From positions 191,691 through 255,690 of the forward strand of contig NZ_JACDNQ010000001.1 in NCBI RefSeq assembly GCF_013839515.1: a stretch of DNA of 64,000 bases, in the 5' to 3' direction. The position numbers and the translations under genes were made by a program. Source of the stretch: Natronomonas salinimetallica (GTDB taxonomy: Archaea > Halobacteriota > Halobacteria > Halobacteriales > Haloarculaceae). The notes beneath the pieces were generated by a model. That model was not told the origin of the DNA. It made no database searches and was given only the letters and a program-made list of their open reading frames with translations. Of the stretch, positions 46,006 to 54,977 are shown piece after piece; position 1 is the first letter of the stretch; each line of letters starts with the position of its first letter.

Positions 46006-48113
46006 TGGCGGACCGTATACCGAGCACCTGCATGAGATGTGCCGTCGGATGTGGGTTCCTTCAGGAAGGCACTGACGACGGACGTGGTGTCGCGGACATC
46101 GACGCCCACGACCGTCACCCGACGAACGGCGGAACCACGTGTACCCGTGGCGTCCGGGAGACGGTCGATCCGGCCGGTGAGCGTTTGAACGAGCCGTTGC
46201 TCCGTCGGGGTGGAGAACTGCGGCCGACGGACTGGGATACCGCCCTCGGGGTCGTGACGATGCGTCTGGTCGAGGCGCTCAGGGACGGTAGCGACAACGT
46301 CGCCGTGTTGGGGAGCGGCCAACAGACGAACGAGGCGGCCTACGCGCTGGGCAAACTCGCCCGCGGCGGCTTCGGGACGCAGTACTACGATTCGAACACG
46401 ACGCTGTGTACGGCCTCGGCCGTACAGGCCTACCGGCAGGCGTTCGGCAGCGACGCGCCGCCGCCGACCTACGACGACGTCCCGGCCGCCGACACCCACG
46501 TCGTGTGGGGGGCCAACCCCGCCGTTGCTCACCCCGTCCTGTACGAGTGGATCGCCGAGAGCGCGGCTCAGGAGGGCGGTCAGCTGGTCGTCGTGGATCC
46601 AATCGAGACGGAGACCGCCGGCGACGCCGACGTCCACGTCCGGCCCGATCCGGGAACCGACCTCGCACTCGCCCGTGCGGTCCTCGCTCGCGCCGTCGAG
46701 TCCGGAAACGTCGACCGGTCGTTCGTCGAGGACCACACCACGGGATTCGACCGTATGATTGCCACGCTCCCGGACGCCGACGTTCCGGCGGACGTCACAG
46801 ACGTCCCGACGGAGACGATCACCGAGTTGGCGGCCGCGTTCGCGGACCGGACGATCGTCTACTGGGGGATGGGCGTCAACCAAAGCGTCCAGGGCACCGC
46901 AACGGCGCGGGCGCTCATCGACCTCTGTCTGGCGACCGGCAACCTCGGCCCCGGCAGCGGCCCGTTCTCGTTGACCGGACAGGCCAACTCGATGGGCAAC
47001 CGGGTGTGTGCTTCGACGGGTACCTGGCCCGGTTACCGCGAGTTCACCTCGACGGCACACCGCAAGACGGTGGCGAACGCCTGGGACGTCCCGCTCGGCC
47101 GCCTGCCCGACTCCACGGGCCCCGGATTCGTCGGCATCATCGACGAACTCGCTCGGGGGAACGTCGACGTCTGCTGGACGGTGGCGACGAACCCCGTCGC
47201 GGGGATGCCCGACGCCGGCTACGTCGAGGACGCCCTCGAAGATACTTTCCTCGTCGTACAGGACGCGTTCCACTCGGAGACGCTTGCGTGTGCCGACGTG
47301 GTGTTACCGGCGGCGACGTGGGGCGAATCCGAGGGGACGGTGATGAACATGGAACGACGGATCTCCCGCGTTGCCGCGGCTCGTGACCCACCCGACACCG
47401 TCTGGCAGGACGTCGACGTCATCGCCGCCGTCGCCGATCGCATCGAGCCGGGGCTGTTCGGGTCGGTCCCGGTGGCCCCCGAGTCGCTCTTCGATGAGAT
47501 CCGTGCGCTGACCGCCGACACGACGGCGGACGTCTCCGGCGTCACCTACGACCGACTCGACGCGGAACTGGCGGTCCGGTGGCCCGCACCGACCGGGGAC
47601 GCGGAGGCGGGCTATCGCTACGTCGACGACGGGGCGTGGTCGTTCGAGACCGACTCGGGCCGGGCACGCTTCTCGAACGCCACCCCTCGTAGCGTCCCGG
47701 AGCCCACCGACGGGGCGTACCCCCTCACCCTGACGACCGGCCGTCGCCCGGACGCGTACAACACCGGCGTCCGAACCAGTGGGGGACACGAGAGAGGACT
47801 GCCGACCGCCCGAATGCATCCCAAGACCGTCGGGGAGTACCTCCCGGCGTTCGACCACGGGCGAACCGTCATCGAGTCCCGCCGCTCACGCGTCGCGGTC
47901 GACGTCGATCCCACCGAAACGGTCCCGCCGGGGGTCGTCTGGCTTCCGATACACGACGCCATCATCAACGAACTGACACTGTCGGCCACCGACCCCGACT
48001 CCGCCGAACCGAACCTCAAACAGTGTGCGGTCGGTCTGTGTGCGCCGTCGGAGCCGACCGGGGCGACAGCCGACGGTCGGGGGGGCCGATCACAGTCCCT
48101 CCCTGATCCCTGA
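46005..48113 (+). CDS. NasA paralogue (second copy)
   Basis: A 702-residue molybdopterin oxidoreductase, colinear with the first nasA. C9, C12, C16 and C46 are conserved, as are all cofactor motifs. Long DNA blocks are identical or nearly so (for example 83 of 83 bases at 44093-44175 against 46298-46380), while the parts between are clearly diverged. Both copies look functional. They may differ in substrate, regulation or electron donor. Confidence 0.9.
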   Translation: MADRIPSTCMRCAVGCGFLQEGTDDGRGVADIDAHDRHPTNGGTTCTRGVRETVDPAGERLNEPLLRRGGELRPTDWDTALGVVTMRLVEALRDGSDNVAVLGSGQQTNEAAYALGKLARGGFGTQYYDSNTTLCTASAVQAYRQAFGSDAPPPTYDDVPAADTHVVWGANPAVAHPVLYEWIAESAAQEGGQLVVVDPIETETAGDADVHVRPDPGTDLALARAVLARAVESGNVDRSFVEDHTTGFDRMIATLPDADVPADVTDVPTETITELAAAFADRTIVYWGMGVNQSVQGTATARALIDLCLATGNLGPGSGPFSLTGQANSMGNRVCASTGTWPGYREFTSTAHRKTVANAWDVPLGRLPDSTGPGFVGIIDELARGNVDVCWTVATNPVAGMPDAGYVEDALEDTFLVVQDAFHSETLACADVVLPAATWGESEGTVMNMERRISRVAAARDPPDTVWQDVDVIAAVADRIEPGLFGSVPVAPESLFDEIRALTADTTADVSGVTYDRLDAELAVRWPAPTGDAEAGYRYVDDGAWSFETDSGRARFSNATPRSVPEPTDGAYPLTLTTGRRPDAYNTGVRTSGGHERGLPTARMHPKTVGEYLPAFDHGRTVIESRRSRVAVDVDPTETVPPGVVWLPIHDAIINELTLSATDPDSAEPNLKQCAVGLCAPSEPTGATADGRGGRSQSLPDP

Positions 48114-48270
48114 TTTCGCGGCGCTCGATCCGGACGTCGCCGCCGTCGAAGGGTCGGCCGGAGGCCCTCTCCCGAACGATACCGGAGCGACGCGTGGCCC
48201 CGGACGGCGGCGCGCCGACGGCGGGCCTCGGCCCTCGACCGTTTCGCGATAAAAAATCCGATATTCGAAT

Positions 48271-48290
48271 TTCCCCCTCGGCAGGGGGAA
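48271..48290 (+). terminator. Hairpin after the second nasA
   Basis: Perfect 8-bp stem TTCCCCCT-CGGC-AGGGGGAA in AT-rich surroundings, about 160 bp after the stop. Could be a terminator or RNA-processing site. Confidence 0.45.
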
Positions 48291-48501
48291 TCCGCCGCCG
48301 CTGGATACAGTATTTGGACAAAAAGCAACTTTCAGTACTATTTATGGCCATACACAAAGCAATTAGTTTATTAAACAACAGTGCATTCGGTATATCTGTG
48401 TTGAAAAACAAATTCGGCAGTTTTTGGACGCGAACGGCGGACGGATCGATCCCGACCCCGCCCGAACGGTGGTCGGATCGTCAGTTCTCGGGCGGTCCGA
48501 G

Positions 48502-48543
48502 AACGGCGTTCTCATCGGACGGAACGGCGTTCTCATCGGACGG
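48502..48543. repeat. 21-bp tandem repeat x 2
   Basis: AACGGCGTTCTCATCGGACG at 48502-48522 and again 48523-48543. It lies upstream of narK. Confidence 0.92.
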
Positions 48544-48690
48544 AACGGCCGCTGCGTTCGACGCGGAGCCGTTTCAAGCCGACAGTACCGGGGCCACCCT
48601 CCGGCGACATAAACCGGGAGCGGGCGGACGAAACGGCCCCGTCGGGGGGCCCTACACGATCGGGGACCGACGGATGGGAGGGCTCCGAGC

Positions 48691-50061
48691 GTGAAGGCGA
48701 CGGACCTGTTGTACGGAAAATACCGGAACCTGTTGCTCGCGACGGCGATGTTCAACCTCGGATTCGTCATCTGGTTCTCGTTCGCCCCCTTCACTGGCGA
48801 GATCGCCGAGGAGTTCGGGCTCTCCGTCGCCCAACTCGGCGTCGTCGCAAGCGCCGCGATAATCGCCGTCCCGCTGGGGCGGATCGTCGTCGGTCCGATG
48901 ACCGACCGATTCGGGGCCGACGTCACGGGCGGATTCACCCTCGTGTTGGTCGGGATCTTCGCGGTGATCAGCGCCTTCGCGACGACCTACGAGGTGTTTA
49001 CCGCCTCGCGGATCGTCGCGTCGCTGGCCGGTATCACGTTCGTGATCGGTATCCAGCACGTCGCCGAGTGGTTCGACGAGGAGAACCTCGGGACCGCCGA
49101 GGGAATATTCGCCGGGGTCGGCAACGCCGGTGCCGGCCTCGGGGCGTACTTCACGCTCCCGCGGATCTTCGGTGAGGGATACGTCGACCCGATCTTCGGA
49201 TCGGCGTTTCTGGCCACGTCGTCGAACTGGCGGGCGGCCTTTTTTTATACGGGCATCGTCGCCATCCTGCTCGGGATCACCTACTACGTCTTTGGCGGGG
49301 CCGCCCGGTCCGAGGCCAAACGCGAGGCGACCAAGGCCGGTGTCAGTTTGGACCAGTGGACGTTCATCGCCACCCGCTACGGGGCCGTCGTGCTCTCCGT
49401 CGCGTACGTCATGACGTTCGGGCTCGAACTGGCGATGAACGGCTGGCTCGGCACGTACTACCGGGAGGCGTTCGGACAGGGCGACGTCGTGATCGCAGCG
49501 ACGTTCGCGGCGACGTTCTCGATTGCCGCGGGACTTCTCCGCCCGATCGGGGGCTACGTCAGCGACGTGGTCGCCCGCACCGAGCGGGATATCCTCCCGT
49601 ACTTCGAGGGCGAATACCGAAACCAGTGGACGTTCGCCACGCTCGTGTTCGTGATGGTGTCGATGTTCGTGATGACCCTGGCTGGGCTGTCGGGCAGCGT
49701 CTATCTCGCCGTCGTCGCCGGCTTCTTCGTCGGGATGGGGTGTGCGTTCGCCGAGGGAGCGATCTTCGCGCAGGTGCCGGCGATGTTCCCCGACAACTCG
49801 GGGTCGGTGGCCGGAATCGTGGGCGGAATCGGCTCCTCCGGTGGCGCGATCTATCCCCTCGTCTTCTCGGCGACGTTCCTGCCGAACCTCCACGTCGGCT
49901 ACGCCGTCGTCGGGGCAACGATGATCCCCATCATCGCGCTCACCGCGTGGGCGTTTCAGCCGAGGATCGCCGCCCGCGCCAACGACGAGGGGTGGCTCGT
50001 CTCCGGCGACCGCGACCGGTTTAGAACCACGGCCGAGGGCGTCGGTGCGGACGACGACTGA
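48691..50061 (+). CDS. narK: NarK-family nitrate/nitrite transporter
   Basis: MFS transporter of 456 residues with about 12 helices. Nitrate-signature-like Gly-rich helices are visible: [18 protein letters not shown] in TM5 and [13 protein letters not shown] in TM11. Motif A is [10 protein letters not shown]. It imports nitrate or exchanges it for nitrite, feeding NasA/NirA. The GTG at 48691 follows a GGGAGGG SD-like stretch. Confidence 0.93.
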   Translation: MKATDLLYGKYRNLLLATAMFNLGFVIWFSFAPFTGEIAEEFGLSVAQLGVVASAAIIAVPLGRIVVGPMTDRFGADVTGGFTLVLVGIFAVISAFATTYEVFTASRIVASLAGITFVIGIQHVAEWFDEENLGTAEGIFAGVGNAGAGLGAYFTLPRIFGEGYVDPIFGSAFLATSSNWRAAFFYTGIVAILLGITYYVFGGAARSEAKREATKAGVSLDQWTFIATRYGAVVLSVAYVMTFGLELAMNGWLGTYYREAFGQGDVVIAATFAATFSIAAGLLRPIGGYVSDVVARTERDILPYFEGEYRNQWTFATLVFVMVSMFVMTLAGLSGSVYLAVVAGFFVGMGCAFAEGAIFAQVPAMFPDNSGSVAGIVGGIGSSGGAIYPLVFSATFLPNLHVGYAVVGATMIPIIALTAWAFQPRIAARANDEGWLVSGDRDRFRTTAEGVGADDD

Positions 50062-50194
50062 TACGGATCGGTGTCCCGACGGCGAGCGCCGGGGCGGCCC
50101 CGTCCCGGAGAGCGGCAACGACGGCCGACCACTCCCCTCGCCCCCGAGAACCCACCACAGCGGCCGTCCCAGAGTCGTAGACGAGACTGCTGGA

Positions 50195-50203
50195 TTTTTA
50201 TAT
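50195..50203 (+). promoter_or_regulatory. TATA box of the Cys-rich microprotein gene
   Basis: TTTTTATAT lies about 26 nt upstream of ATG 50224, fitting a leaderless transcript separate from narK. Confidence 0.65.
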
Positions 50204-50223
50204 ACAGATACCAATTGCTATGT

Positions 50224-50352
50224 ATGGTACACAGTGACGCCGGCGATGCGGCCGGTGAGACGCCGGTCGGGAACGAGCTCTGTGCGACCCTCGGTTGCAA
50301 GTTCGATCCCGCCGGAACGTGCATCCGTTGTGGCGACACCGAGGAGACGTGA
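50224..50352 (+). CDS. Cys-rich 42-residue microprotein (zinc-ribbon-like)
   Basis: A short protein with four cysteines spaced C-x4-C-x7-C-x2-C (LCATLGC ... CIRCGD), a probable zinc site. Such microproteins in haloarchaea act as small regulators or adaptors. It lies next to narK but has its own TATA box. The ATG at 50224 matches the box; the longer frame upstream is Arg-rich and unlikely to be real. Confidence 0.72.
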   Translation: MVHSDAGDAAGETPVGNELCATLGCKFDPAGTCIRCGDTEET

Positions 50353-50443
50353 ACACGACACTGTTTTTCCGACCGCGCTGACGTCGAGACCGCCCGCGAA
50401 CGGGCCGAAGCCACGGCCGGGAGCGTCCGTCCTGTCGGGGACG

Positions 50444-50605
50444 CTATAGTAGGCCGATCACCGCGAGGGTCTCCCCCGGCCACAGGGTGAGCGTGACGTC
50501 CTCGAGGACGTCGGTCCCCCCGAACCCGTGGTGGACCTCGGAGAGGGCGATGCCGCCGGCGTTGTCGCGTGGCCGCCGTCGTTCCCGACGCTGTTGTCGC
50601 TGCAT
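50444..50605 (-). pseudogene. Truncated ABC ATPase (TupC-like)
   Basis: A 53-residue frame starting MQRQQRRERR. Its IALSEVHHGFGGTDVLEDVT part, then LTLWPGETLAVIG, aligns with residues 1-37 of TupC (17 kb+ upstream). It stops two residues later, before the Walker A lysine, so it cannot be active. The break coincides with CTATAGTAGG, the same ten bases as the end of element B. Its start overlaps the stop of the fused gene upstream (TGATG). Confidence 0.8.
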
Positions 50606-50859
50606 CAGGTCCGCCCCCCGCCGAACCGAAGGACGATCCCGTTGATCGTGAGAACGGTCGCGACCAGTACCGCGCCCAACACCAACGCCAGCCCGTCGAA
50701 CCAGTGGTTGACGCGGCTGTCGCCGGCCTCGAAGCGCCCTGGCCCGTTGCGGACGAGCGTCCCCGAGAGCCACTCGGGGATCGACCCCTCGACCCTCGGG
50801 TGGTGGTCGTCGAGCTCCGTCCGCAGCGAGCGAAAGCCCGGGCCGGCGGATTCCTCCAT
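50605..50859 (-). pseudogene. Fusion scar: carotenoid oxygenase N-terminus joined to TupB-like C-terminus
   Basis: An 84-residue frame. Residues 1-57 match the opening of carotenoid-cleaving oxygenases ([20 protein letters not shown], then NHWFDGLA). From residue 58 the sequence becomes [20 protein letters not shown], close to the last helix of TupB (16083-16802). A deletion probably joined a carotenoid oxygenase to a second tup operon in frame. Neither half can work alone. Confidence 0.8.
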
Positions 50860-50884
50860 ACGCCCGTTCGGGACGGAACGAGTA

Positions 50885-51316
50885 TCAATACTGGGTCGAT
50901 CCCGGCGGATCCAGCGGGGTCGTGAGCTGTTGGCGGGTACGACGTCCCGTCCGGAACCGCTCTACGATCTCCGTGTTGTGCGTCGAACAGGCGAGCACCG
51001 CGACGACACCGTCGTCGATCGGAACGACCGGCTGGCGGGGGTTGTGCGGCGCGAGTCGGCATCCCGGGCACGGGACGCCGCCGGCCGGACGATGCTGGAG
51101 GAGTTCGACCGTCCGTTCGGTCGCGAACCCACAGGTGGCTCTGAACCGTTCGAGGTGGTCCGCACAGCCGACGACGGGGACGGTAAGTCCCTCGAAGAGG
51201 AGGAAGGCGACCGCCTCCCGTCCGGGGGCGTCGAGGGCGGAGCGACACGCCTCACATCGGATCGCCGGGGCGTCGTCGGCGTCCGGCCGCGGCTGCTGTG
51301 GCTCTCCCGGGGACAT
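50885..51316 (-). CDS. Cys-rich conserved hypothetical protein
   Basis: A 143-residue protein with metal-ligand-like pairs: RCEACRS near residue 21, [16 protein letters not shown] near 82 and ACSTHN. The repeated Cys/His pairs suggest two zinc sites. No family recognised. The ATG at 51316 is preceded by an in-frame GTG. Confidence 0.72.
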   Translation of the reverse strand: MSPGEPQQPRPDADDAPAIRCEACRSALDAPGREAVAFLLFEGLTVPVVGCADHLERFRATCGFATERTVELLQHRPAGGVPCPGCRLAPHNPRQPVVPIDDGVVAVLACSTHNTEIVERFRTGRRTRQQLTTPLDPPGSTQY

Positions 51317-51449
51317 CACGAGTGAGTCTCCGTTGGAATGGCGGACGGGTAAGCCATGCGGTCGCGGCCCTCGGCCTCCGTGTTCTATTCGGCCGTGGGC
51401 CGGAGCCCGGAGCGCAACCCTTAGGCGTATTCGCGGCCAACCGATCGGT

Positions 51450-52193
51450 ATGAGTGACGAAGAGCCATCCGACCACGAGTTCTCCGAGGGACAGGGGTTC
51501 GAGGACCCCTACGACGGGTTCGACCTCGACCCCCCGGAGCTCGACGTCGATCCGGGGATGGTCGACCCGGTCGACTCCCGCGTCGTCGCGGACACGCTCG
51601 ATCGCCGCCAGATCCCGACCGAGGCGGTCGACGCCGAGGAGCTACTCGACGTCGGTATCGAGTACATGCGGATCAAGCGCTTCGAGCAGGCGACCGATGC
51701 CCTAGAACGGGCCGCGCAGTTCGCCGATGACGACGGCATCCGACAGGAGGCCTGGACCAACAAGGGGGCGGCCCACGCCGAGATGGAGGAGTTCCAGGCG
51801 GCGATCGACGCCTACCGGGAGGCGTTGCGGATCGACAGCGACTCCGAACACGCCGCGAGCGCGGAGACGAACCTCGCGTACGCGCTGTGGAACGCCGGCC
51901 AGAGCGAACAGGCGCTCGAACACGCCGAACGGGCGGTCGAACTCGATCCCCGCTTTCCGCAGGGATGGTACAACCGCGGCTTCTTCTTGCTCGAACAGGG
52001 GCTCGCCGAGGACGCCGTTTCCTGTTTCGACAACGCGGTCCGGCTCGGCTACCGTAACGCCGACGTCCTCGAGGAGAAAGCCCGCGCCCTGGAGGAACTC
52101 GGCGAGGACGAACGCGCGGAGGAACTCGCCGAGGAGGCGGAGGAGCTCCGTGGGGCGGCCGAGGAGAAACTCGTCGAAGACCGGGAGCGATGA
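51450..52193 (+). CDS. TPR-repeat protein
   Basis: A 247-residue protein. An acidic low-complexity N-terminus (1-75) is followed by three to four tetratricopeptide repeats, for example DVGIEYMRIKRFEQATDALERA, AHAEMEEFQAAIDAYREALR and YNRGFFLLEQGLAEDAVSCF. Likely a protein-protein adaptor. Its stop overlaps the DUF424 gene start (ATGA), so the two are coupled. Confidence 0.88.
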   Translation: MSDEEPSDHEFSEGQGFEDPYDGFDLDPPELDVDPGMVDPVDSRVVADTLDRRQIPTEAVDAEELLDVGIEYMRIKRFEQATDALERAAQFADDDGIRQEAWTNKGAAHAEMEEFQAAIDAYREALRIDSDSEHAASAETNLAYALWNAGQSEQALEHAERAVELDPRFPQGWYNRGFFLLEQGLAEDAVSCFDNAVRLGYRNADVLEEKARALEELGEDERAEELAEEAEELRGAAEEKLVEDRER

Positions 52194-52489
52194 CGGCGAT
52201 GCTCCTCCGCGAGCGCTCGACCCCGGAGGGGCTGTTGCTCTCCGTCTGTGACGCCGACGTCCTCGGAGACACCTTCGAGGACGGCGAACTCTCGTTGACG
52301 GTCGATCCGGACTTTTATGACGGTGACGAGGCGACCGAAGCGGAGGTCGCTTCCCGTCTCGCCGAGGCGTCGGTCGCGAACCTCGTCGGGACCGAGACCG
52401 TCGAGACGGCGATCGAGGCCGGCTTCATCGACGAGGCGAACGTCCTCGAACTCGATGGGACTTTACACGCGCAGTACCTCCGGATGTGA
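52190..52489 (+). CDS. DUF424 family protein
   Basis: A 99-residue archaeal protein of the DUF424 family: CDADVLGDTFEDGELSLTV, then SVANLVGTETVETAIEAGF. Gene neighbourhoods in archaea link the family to translation, but its function is unknown. Coupled to the TPR gene upstream. Confidence 0.85.
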   Translation: MTAMLLRERSTPEGLLLSVCDADVLGDTFEDGELSLTVDPDFYDGDEATEAEVASRLAEASVANLVGTETVETAIEAGFIDEANVLELDGTLHAQYLRM

Positions 52490-52587
52490 CGCCCGCCGCG
52501 ACCGGGTACGGACCCGTCCGAGTCGTTCGCCCGCCCCGCCGCGATCCCCCTGTTATTAAGGGCTGTGACACATAGCCACGCCTGGAA

Positions 52588-53583
52588 ATGTCTTCCAACC
52601 GATTCGACAGCCCTCTCACGCCGCGGCACCAACTCGCCGTGGTCGTGGTCGCCGCCGCGCTGATCGGAGCCGTGTTCGCTCCGATCGTCTATGCGAACGC
52701 GAACGAACCGAGCGGAACGGTCGCCGTCGTCGAAATCGAGGGGCCGGTCAACACGGCCCTCGCGGACGACGTCGAGAACGAACTCGCCGAGATACGCGAC
52801 AACGGCTCCGTCGAGGCCGTCGTCCTCAAGATCGACACGGGCGGCGGCGCACCCGTCGCCTCCGAACGGATGTACAAAGCCGTCCAGCGAACGAGCGAGC
52901 AGATGCCGGTCCTCGCGGCCGTCCAGGAGATCAGCGCCTCCGGCGGCTACTACGCGATGGCACCCGCCGACGACATCTACGTGCTGCCGACGTCGATCGT
53001 CGGGAGCATCGGGCTGAACGCCCGGGCACCACAGACGTCGCCGCCCGTCGAGGGGCCGAGCGGCCCCGACAAAGCCGGCGGCAACGAGATCGAGGGATGG
53101 GCGAGACAGCAGACGCTCGCCGATACGTTCATCAACGCGATGATGGCCGAACGCGGCGACAGGTTCGAACTGTCCCGCGAGGAGGTCGCCCACGCCGACG
53201 TCTATCTCGGCACCGAGGCGGTCCAGAACGGGTTCGCGGACGAGATCGGCTCGCTCACCGAGGCGGTCCACGAGGCCGCAACGAGAGCGGGACTCGAATC
53301 GTACAGCGTCGATACCCGTGAAACTGGCCCCGACGGCGGGATTCCCTTCTTGATCCGGACCGACGAGCAGGTCTTTGCGGTCTACTCGAACGACCCCGGC
53401 TACGGCGACGTCGAACCGATGGGGGTCGCCTACGTCCACCTGGAGTCGGTCCCCCACATCGACACCGTCGAGCGGTTCTCCGAGGGATCGCTCCCGGTGG
53501 ACGGGGAGGCCGGAACCGCCGGAACCGCCGATCCGAACACGACGAGTGATACCGCCCCCGCCTCGGGAGGTGTCGGCGCGTGA
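52588..53583 (+). CDS. sppA: Signal peptide peptidase SppA-like (S49) protease
   Basis: A 331-residue membrane protease that degrades leftover signal peptides. One N-terminal helix anchors it (residues 14-36). The nucleophile Ser lies in EISASGGYYAMA, and VVLKIDTGGGAPVASE and SIVGSIGLNA are S49 motifs. The C-terminal part is variable. TTATTAAG about 30 nt upstream marks its promoter. The stop overlaps the next gene (GTGA). Confidence 0.9.
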   Translation: MSSNRFDSPLTPRHQLAVVVVAAALIGAVFAPIVYANANEPSGTVAVVEIEGPVNTALADDVENELAEIRDNGSVEAVVLKIDTGGGAPVASERMYKAVQRTSEQMPVLAAVQEISASGGYYAMAPADDIYVLPTSIVGSIGLNARAPQTSPPVEGPSGPDKAGGNEIEGWARQQTLADTFINAMMAERGDRFELSREEVAHADVYLGTEAVQNGFADEIGSLTEAVHEAATRAGLESYSVDTRETGPDGGIPFLIRTDEQVFAVYSNDPGYGDVEPMGVAYVHLESVPHIDTVERFSEGSLPVDGEAGTAGTADPNTTSDTAPASGGVGA

Positions 53584-54641
53584 ACCACGCCGAACGGCTT
53601 GCGACCGCCTTCGTCGCGACGTTCGCGGTGATCGTCCTCGCGGCGACGGTCGCCGGCTTCGTCGCCACCGACGGCGCTGCGCCGGCCCCCGAGATCGAGA
53701 ACGAACACTTCACCGACGAGAACCTGACCCACGACCGGACGCCGGGTGAGGCCGACGTGACGATGTCGAGCACCCAGCCGCCCCGAACCGTTCTCGTCGA
53801 CCCCGGCATCGAGACCGCCGGCACCGTCCCCGCCAATCCGCTCGCGCTGCTCGGCCTCGGCGGCCCCGACGTCGCAGACCGCGACATCCGGCCGCTCGCG
53901 AACGCCCTGATCGAGAACGGTCACGAGGTCCGCGTACACACGCCGCCGGCCGGCCAGCCGACCGCGCCGCGGCCGGGCGCAACACGGCCGGCCCCCAACC
54001 AGAACGGGGCCGAGGGCACCCAGATACCGCTCGACTCCGAACTCGAGGAGGCGGACGCCTTCGTCACGTTCGACTCGGAGTATTCCGCGGCCGAGCGCGA
54101 GGCCATCGAGTCGTTCGTCGACGGTGGCGGGACGGTCGTCTCGATGACGGACCCCGACGAGGCGTTCGATCAGCCCGGGGCCGCCGCGTTCGATTCGACC
54201 CTCGGCGTCTCGACCGAGCCGGGTTACGTCTACAATCTGGCCGAAAACGACCTGAACTACCAGCGGGTGTACGCCGAACCGGCCGGCGATTCGGCGCTCA
54301 CCGACGGTGTCGACCGGGCCGTCTTCCCGACGGCAACGCCGGTCGGGGCCGCGGGCGGCGAGGAGGCGTTCCGACCGATCGACGGCAGCCAACTCTCGAC
54401 GAGCCGTGCGCCGACCGACGCGCCCCTGCTGGTGGAAAACGGCGGCGTCATCAAGATCGGCGACGCCGACTTCCTCTCCCCGGAGAACGCACAGCGGGCC
54501 GACAACGACGTGCTGATCGGAAACTTGGCCGACGCGCTGGTGACGTCCGGAAACGGCGGGGCCAGACCGCCTGTCGGTTCGGAATCGACGCAGACGTCGT
54601 CCGACGCGGACCCGACTGACGGCCCGGATACGGCGTCCTGA
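53580..54641 (+). CDS. Membrane-anchored protein with DUF4350-like domain
   Basis: A 353-residue protein. One N-terminal helix (residues 10-28) anchors it; a Pro/Thr-rich linker follows. The core (80-300) has a GATase1-like DUF4350 region: RTVLVDPGI, ADAFVTFDSEYSAAEREAIESFVDGGGTVV and VIKIGDADFLSPE. It is coupled by GTGA overlap to sppA, so it probably acts with that protease. Confidence 0.75.
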   Translation: MNHAERLATAFVATFAVIVLAATVAGFVATDGAAPAPEIENEHFTDENLTHDRTPGEADVTMSSTQPPRTVLVDPGIETAGTVPANPLALLGLGGPDVADRDIRPLANALIENGHEVRVHTPPAGQPTAPRPGATRPAPNQNGAEGTQIPLDSELEEADAFVTFDSEYSAAEREAIESFVDGGGTVVSMTDPDEAFDQPGAAAFDSTLGVSTEPGYVYNLAENDLNYQRVYAEPAGDSALTDGVDRAVFPTATPVGAAGGEEAFRPIDGSQLSTSRAPTDAPLLVENGGVIKIGDADFLSPENAQRADNDVLIGNLADALVTSGNGGARPPVGSESTQTSSDADPTDGPDTAS

Positions 54642-54667
54642 TGGCACTGCAGGCAGCCAATCGCCGC

Positions 54668-54925
54668 CTATAACGACGCTCCGGGGCCGTCCGTCGTTTC
54701 GTCCCCGCCTGTCGTTTCGTCTCCATCGGAGCGGCCTTCGGCTCCGTCGGGGCGGATCTCGAACCGTGCACCGCCCGCGGAGCCCTCGGTCAGCCGGATC
54801 GACCACCCGTGTGCGTCCGCGATCCGTCTGACGATCGGAAGGCCGAAACCGGTGCCGTCCTCGTGGTCGGTGTAGCCGACGTCGAAGATCCGCTCGCGGT
54901 CGTCGGAGTCGATACCGGGGCCGTC
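54668..54925 (-). pseudogene. Remnant of a histidine kinase ATPase domain
   Basis: Only the end of a HATPase domain remains: HDGPGIDSDDRERIFDVGYT, then GTGFGLPIVRRIADAHGWSI and a short acidic tail. The PAS/HisKA parts and N-box are gone; the upstream codons run into the start region of sufS. A clear 5' deletion. Confidence 0.8.
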
Positions 54926-54977
54926 GTGTCTCTCCCCGACCGAAGGAGTAACCAGCCTTCGATCCCAACGGGCGTCA

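Larger units (their letters stand above)
48114..48690. other. Intergenic region between nasA and narK
   Basis: A 577-bp gap. It contains a terminator-like hairpin (48271-48290), an AT-rich block at 48291-48425 far below the local GC level, and a 21-bp tandem repeat. No gene is supported. The AT-rich block may be foreign or a control region. Confidence 0.5.
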
